Shown here piece after piece: positions 4,411 to 5,901 of a stretch of 5,901 nt of DNA (its first letter is position 1; each line of letters opens with the position of its first letter). The translations under genes and the position numbers were made by a program. The stretch covers positions 1-5,901 of the forward strand of contig JAEWYA010000170.1 in NCBI GenBank assembly GCA_023395775.1. Reading direction: 5' to 3'. The notes under the pieces are model-generated. The model was not told where the DNA came from. It was given only the letters and a program-made list of their open reading frames with translations, and made no database searches. The DNA is from Bacillota bacterium (lineage in GTDB: Bacteria > Bacillota > Clostridia > Oscillospirales > Oscillospiraceae).

Positions 4411-5901
4411 ATGAAATATGATTTTACCGGCATCGAAAAGAAATGGCAGGCAAAGTGGCTGGAGGAAAAGCCCTTCGCGGCTGTCAACGGCGACATGTCC
4501 CGGCCTAAGTTCTACGGCCTGATCGAGTTTCCCTACCCCTCGGGGCAGGGACTGCACGTTGGGCATCCCCGGCCCTATACCGCCATGGACATCATCTGCC
4601 GCAAAAAGCGGATGCAGGGGTATAACGTCCTGTTTCCCATCGGGTTCGACGCCTTCGGCCTGCCCACGGAAAACTACGCCATTAAAATGCACATCCATCC
4701 CCGGAAGGTGACGGAGGACAACATCGCAAACTTCCGCAAGCAGATCCAGTCTCTTGGCTATTCCTTCGACTGGGACCGCGAGGTGGACACCACCGACCCC
4801 AGCTACTATAAGTGGACGCAGTGGATCTTCCTCCAGATGTACAAGAAGGGTCTGGCCTATAAGACCACTATGCCCGTGAACTGGTGCACTTCCTGCAAGT
4901 GCGTTCTGGCAAACGAGGAAGTGGTGGAGGGTGTGTGCGAGCGCTGCGGCAGCGCCGTCATCCGCAAGGAGAAGAGCCAGTGGATGCTGAAGATCACCGA
5001 GTACGCCGAGCGGCTGATCGACGATCTGGACGACGTGGACTTTATCGAGCGGGTCAAGATTCAGCAGCGCAACTGGATCGGCCGGTCCGAGGGGACCGAG
5101 GTGGACTTTACCGCCACCAACGGCGACAAGCTGACGGTTTACACCACCCGGTGCGACACGCTGTTCGGCGTGACCTATATGGTCCTGTCGCCGGAGCACG
5201 AGTATTTGAAAAAGTGGAAGGACCAGATCAAAAACTGGGATGAGGTGGCCGGCTATATGGACGCCGCGGCCCGGAAGTCCGATCTGGAGCGCACCGAGCT
5301 GAACAAGGAGAAGACCGGCGTCCGGCTGGAGGGCATTGAAGCCGTCAACCCCGTTACCGGCGAGAAAATCCCTGTGTTCGTCTCCGACTATGTTCTGATC
5401 ACGTACGGCACCGGTATCGTCATGGGCGTGCCCGGTCATGACCAGCGCGACTGGGAATTCGCAACGAAATTCCGCCTCCCCATCGTGGAGGTAGTCAAGG
5501 GCGGCGACATCACCAAAGAGGCGTTCGCGCTGAAGGACGACACCGGCATCCTGGTGAACTCCGGCTTCCTGAACGGAAAGACCGTGAAAGAGGCCATCCC
5601 CGCCATGAAGCAGTGGGTCACGGAGAAGGGCATCGGCCGCCCCAAGACCAACTATAAGCTGCGCGACTGGGTCTTCTCCCGCCAGCGGTACTGGGGAGAG
5701 CCCATCCCCATGGTGAAGTGCGAAACGGGCGGTTGGGTGCCTCTGCCGGAGGATCAGCTGCCCCTGCTGCTGCCAAACGTGGAGAACTACGAGCCCACGG
5801 ACGACGGCGAAAGCCCCCTGTCCGCCATGACCGACTGGGTGAGCACTACCTGTCCCCACTGCGGCGGAAGCGCCAAGCGGGAGACAGACACCATGCCTCA
5901 G
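4411..5901 (+). CDS. leuS: Leucyl-tRNA synthetase, N-terminal 497 residues, 3' end outside window
   Basis: Class Ia synthetase that charges tRNA-Leu with leucine and clears mischarged products in its editing domain. The frame is open to the last base, so it is truncated by the window. At about 800-870 residues for the family, roughly 60% is seen and the KMSKS loop is missing. Visible: the N-terminal MKYDFTGIEKKW (1-12), the catalytic HIGH-type motif HVGH (49-52) preceded by FPYPSG (40-45), FDAFGLPTENYA (79-90), a zinc knuckle C159xxC162...C176xxC179 with WMLKIT (191-196), the CP1 editing domain with its Thr-rich TTRCDTLFG (245-253) and GTGIVMGVPGHDQRD (333-347), the return to the catalytic core at RDWVFSRQRYWGEPIP (418-433), and CPHCGG...ETDTMPQ (481-497). 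Position 248 is Cys where Pro is usual. Expression is set by the upstream CUG-specific T-box. Identity is not in doubt. Confidence 0.97.
   Translation, partial: MKYDFTGIEKKWQAKWLEEKPFAAVNGDMSRPKFYGLIEFPYPSGQGLHVGHPRPYTAMDIICRKKRMQGYNVLFPIGFDAFGLPTENYAIKMHIHPRKVTEDNIANFRKQIQSLGYSFDWDREVDTTDPSYYKWTQWIFLQMYKKGLAYKTTMPVNWCTSCKCVLANEEVVEGVCERCGSAVIRKEKSQWMLKITEYAERLIDDLDDVDFIERVKIQQRNWIGRSEGTEVDFTATNGDKLTVYTTRCDTLFGVTYMVLSPEHEYLKKWKDQIKNWDEVAGYMDAAARKSDLERTELNKEKTGVRLEGIEAVNPVTGEKIPVFVSDYVLITYGTGIVMGVPGHDQRDWEFATKFRLPIVEVVKGGDITKEAFALKDDTGILVNSGFLNGKTVKEAIPAMKQWVTEKGIGRPKTNYKLRDWVFSRQRYWGEPIPMVKCETGGWVPLPEDQLPLLLPNVENYEPTDDGESPLSAMTDWVSTTCPHCGGSAKRETDTMPQ

Noticed and set aside
4121..4414. 97-codon plus-strand frame within the leuS leader
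   Set aside because: It overlaps Stem I, the T-box and the terminator, starts at GTG without a ribosome binding site, and resembles no family. The RNA structure explains the sequence.
4093..5859. Long open frame on the minus strand (588 codons) opposite the T-box and leuS
   Set aside because: It is a shadow of GC-rich leuS coding sequence. The translation has no recognisable domain, is rich in His, Gly and Val, and crosses a well-defined riboswitch.
1..5901. CRISPR array, transposase, phage gene, tRNA, rRNA or defence system
   Set aside because: I saw no spaced direct repeats, terminal inverted repeats, tRNA-like cloverleaf or relevant protein motif. All coding capacity is taken by conserved housekeeping genes.

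Overview
The window is a stretch of ordinary housekeeping chromosome from a GC-rich member of the Clostridia. An Oscillospiraceae-like gut Firmicute (the Oscillibacter/Flavonifractor type) is my best guess. The reasons are the gene order yhbY - nadD/yqeK - LCP protein - rsfS - leuS, which is a Firmicute arrangement, a T-box riboswitch in front of leuS, purine-rich Shine-Dalgarno sites, and coding sequence rich in G+C with CTG, GGC and CGG codons. The genus is inference. All genes are on the + strand.

Layout. (1) 1-303 is the C-terminal half of an RdgB/HAM1-type inosine/xanthosine triphosphate pyrophosphatase, cut by the window start and followed by a likely intrinsic terminator (324-357). (2) An AT-rich gap (about 358-475) carries a probable sigma-A promoter. 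It drives yhbY (476-799, CRM-domain ribosome-assembly protein), then a single long frame joining NadD to a YqeK-type HD hydrolase (824-2017), then a membrane-anchored LytR-CpsA-Psr protein with a repetitive Thr/Pro/Gly tail (2028-3545), then rsfS (3627-3986, ribosomal silencing factor). The gaps of 24, 10 and 81 bases and the absence of a convincing terminator between them suggest one operon. (3) 3987-4410 is a non-coding leader: a near-perfect promoter, then a leucine T-box riboswitch with a CUG specifier, a canonical T-box sequence, and a 12-bp terminator with a T6 tract. (4) From 4411 to the window end is leuS, leucyl-tRNA synthetase, with its first 497 residues visible.

How the genes work together. 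yhbY and rsfS act on the large ribosomal subunit, nadD makes NAD precursor, the YqeK domain should remove Ap4A, and the LCP protein attaches glycopolymers to the cell wall. The cluster is therefore a growth-linked housekeeping operon like the Bacillus yqeH-yqeL cluster, with a wall gene inserted. leuS is controlled separately by uncharged tRNA-Leu. Its leader terminator probably also stops transcripts running in from rsfS.

I found no mobile element, CRISPR array, tRNA or rRNA, and no evidence of an undescribed system. The points most worth a second look are the NadD-YqeK fusion, the 12-base in-frame repeat in the LCP tail, a 70-base insert in the T-box leader, an extra hairpin just upstream of leuS, and a Cys in the LeuRS editing motif where Pro is usual.
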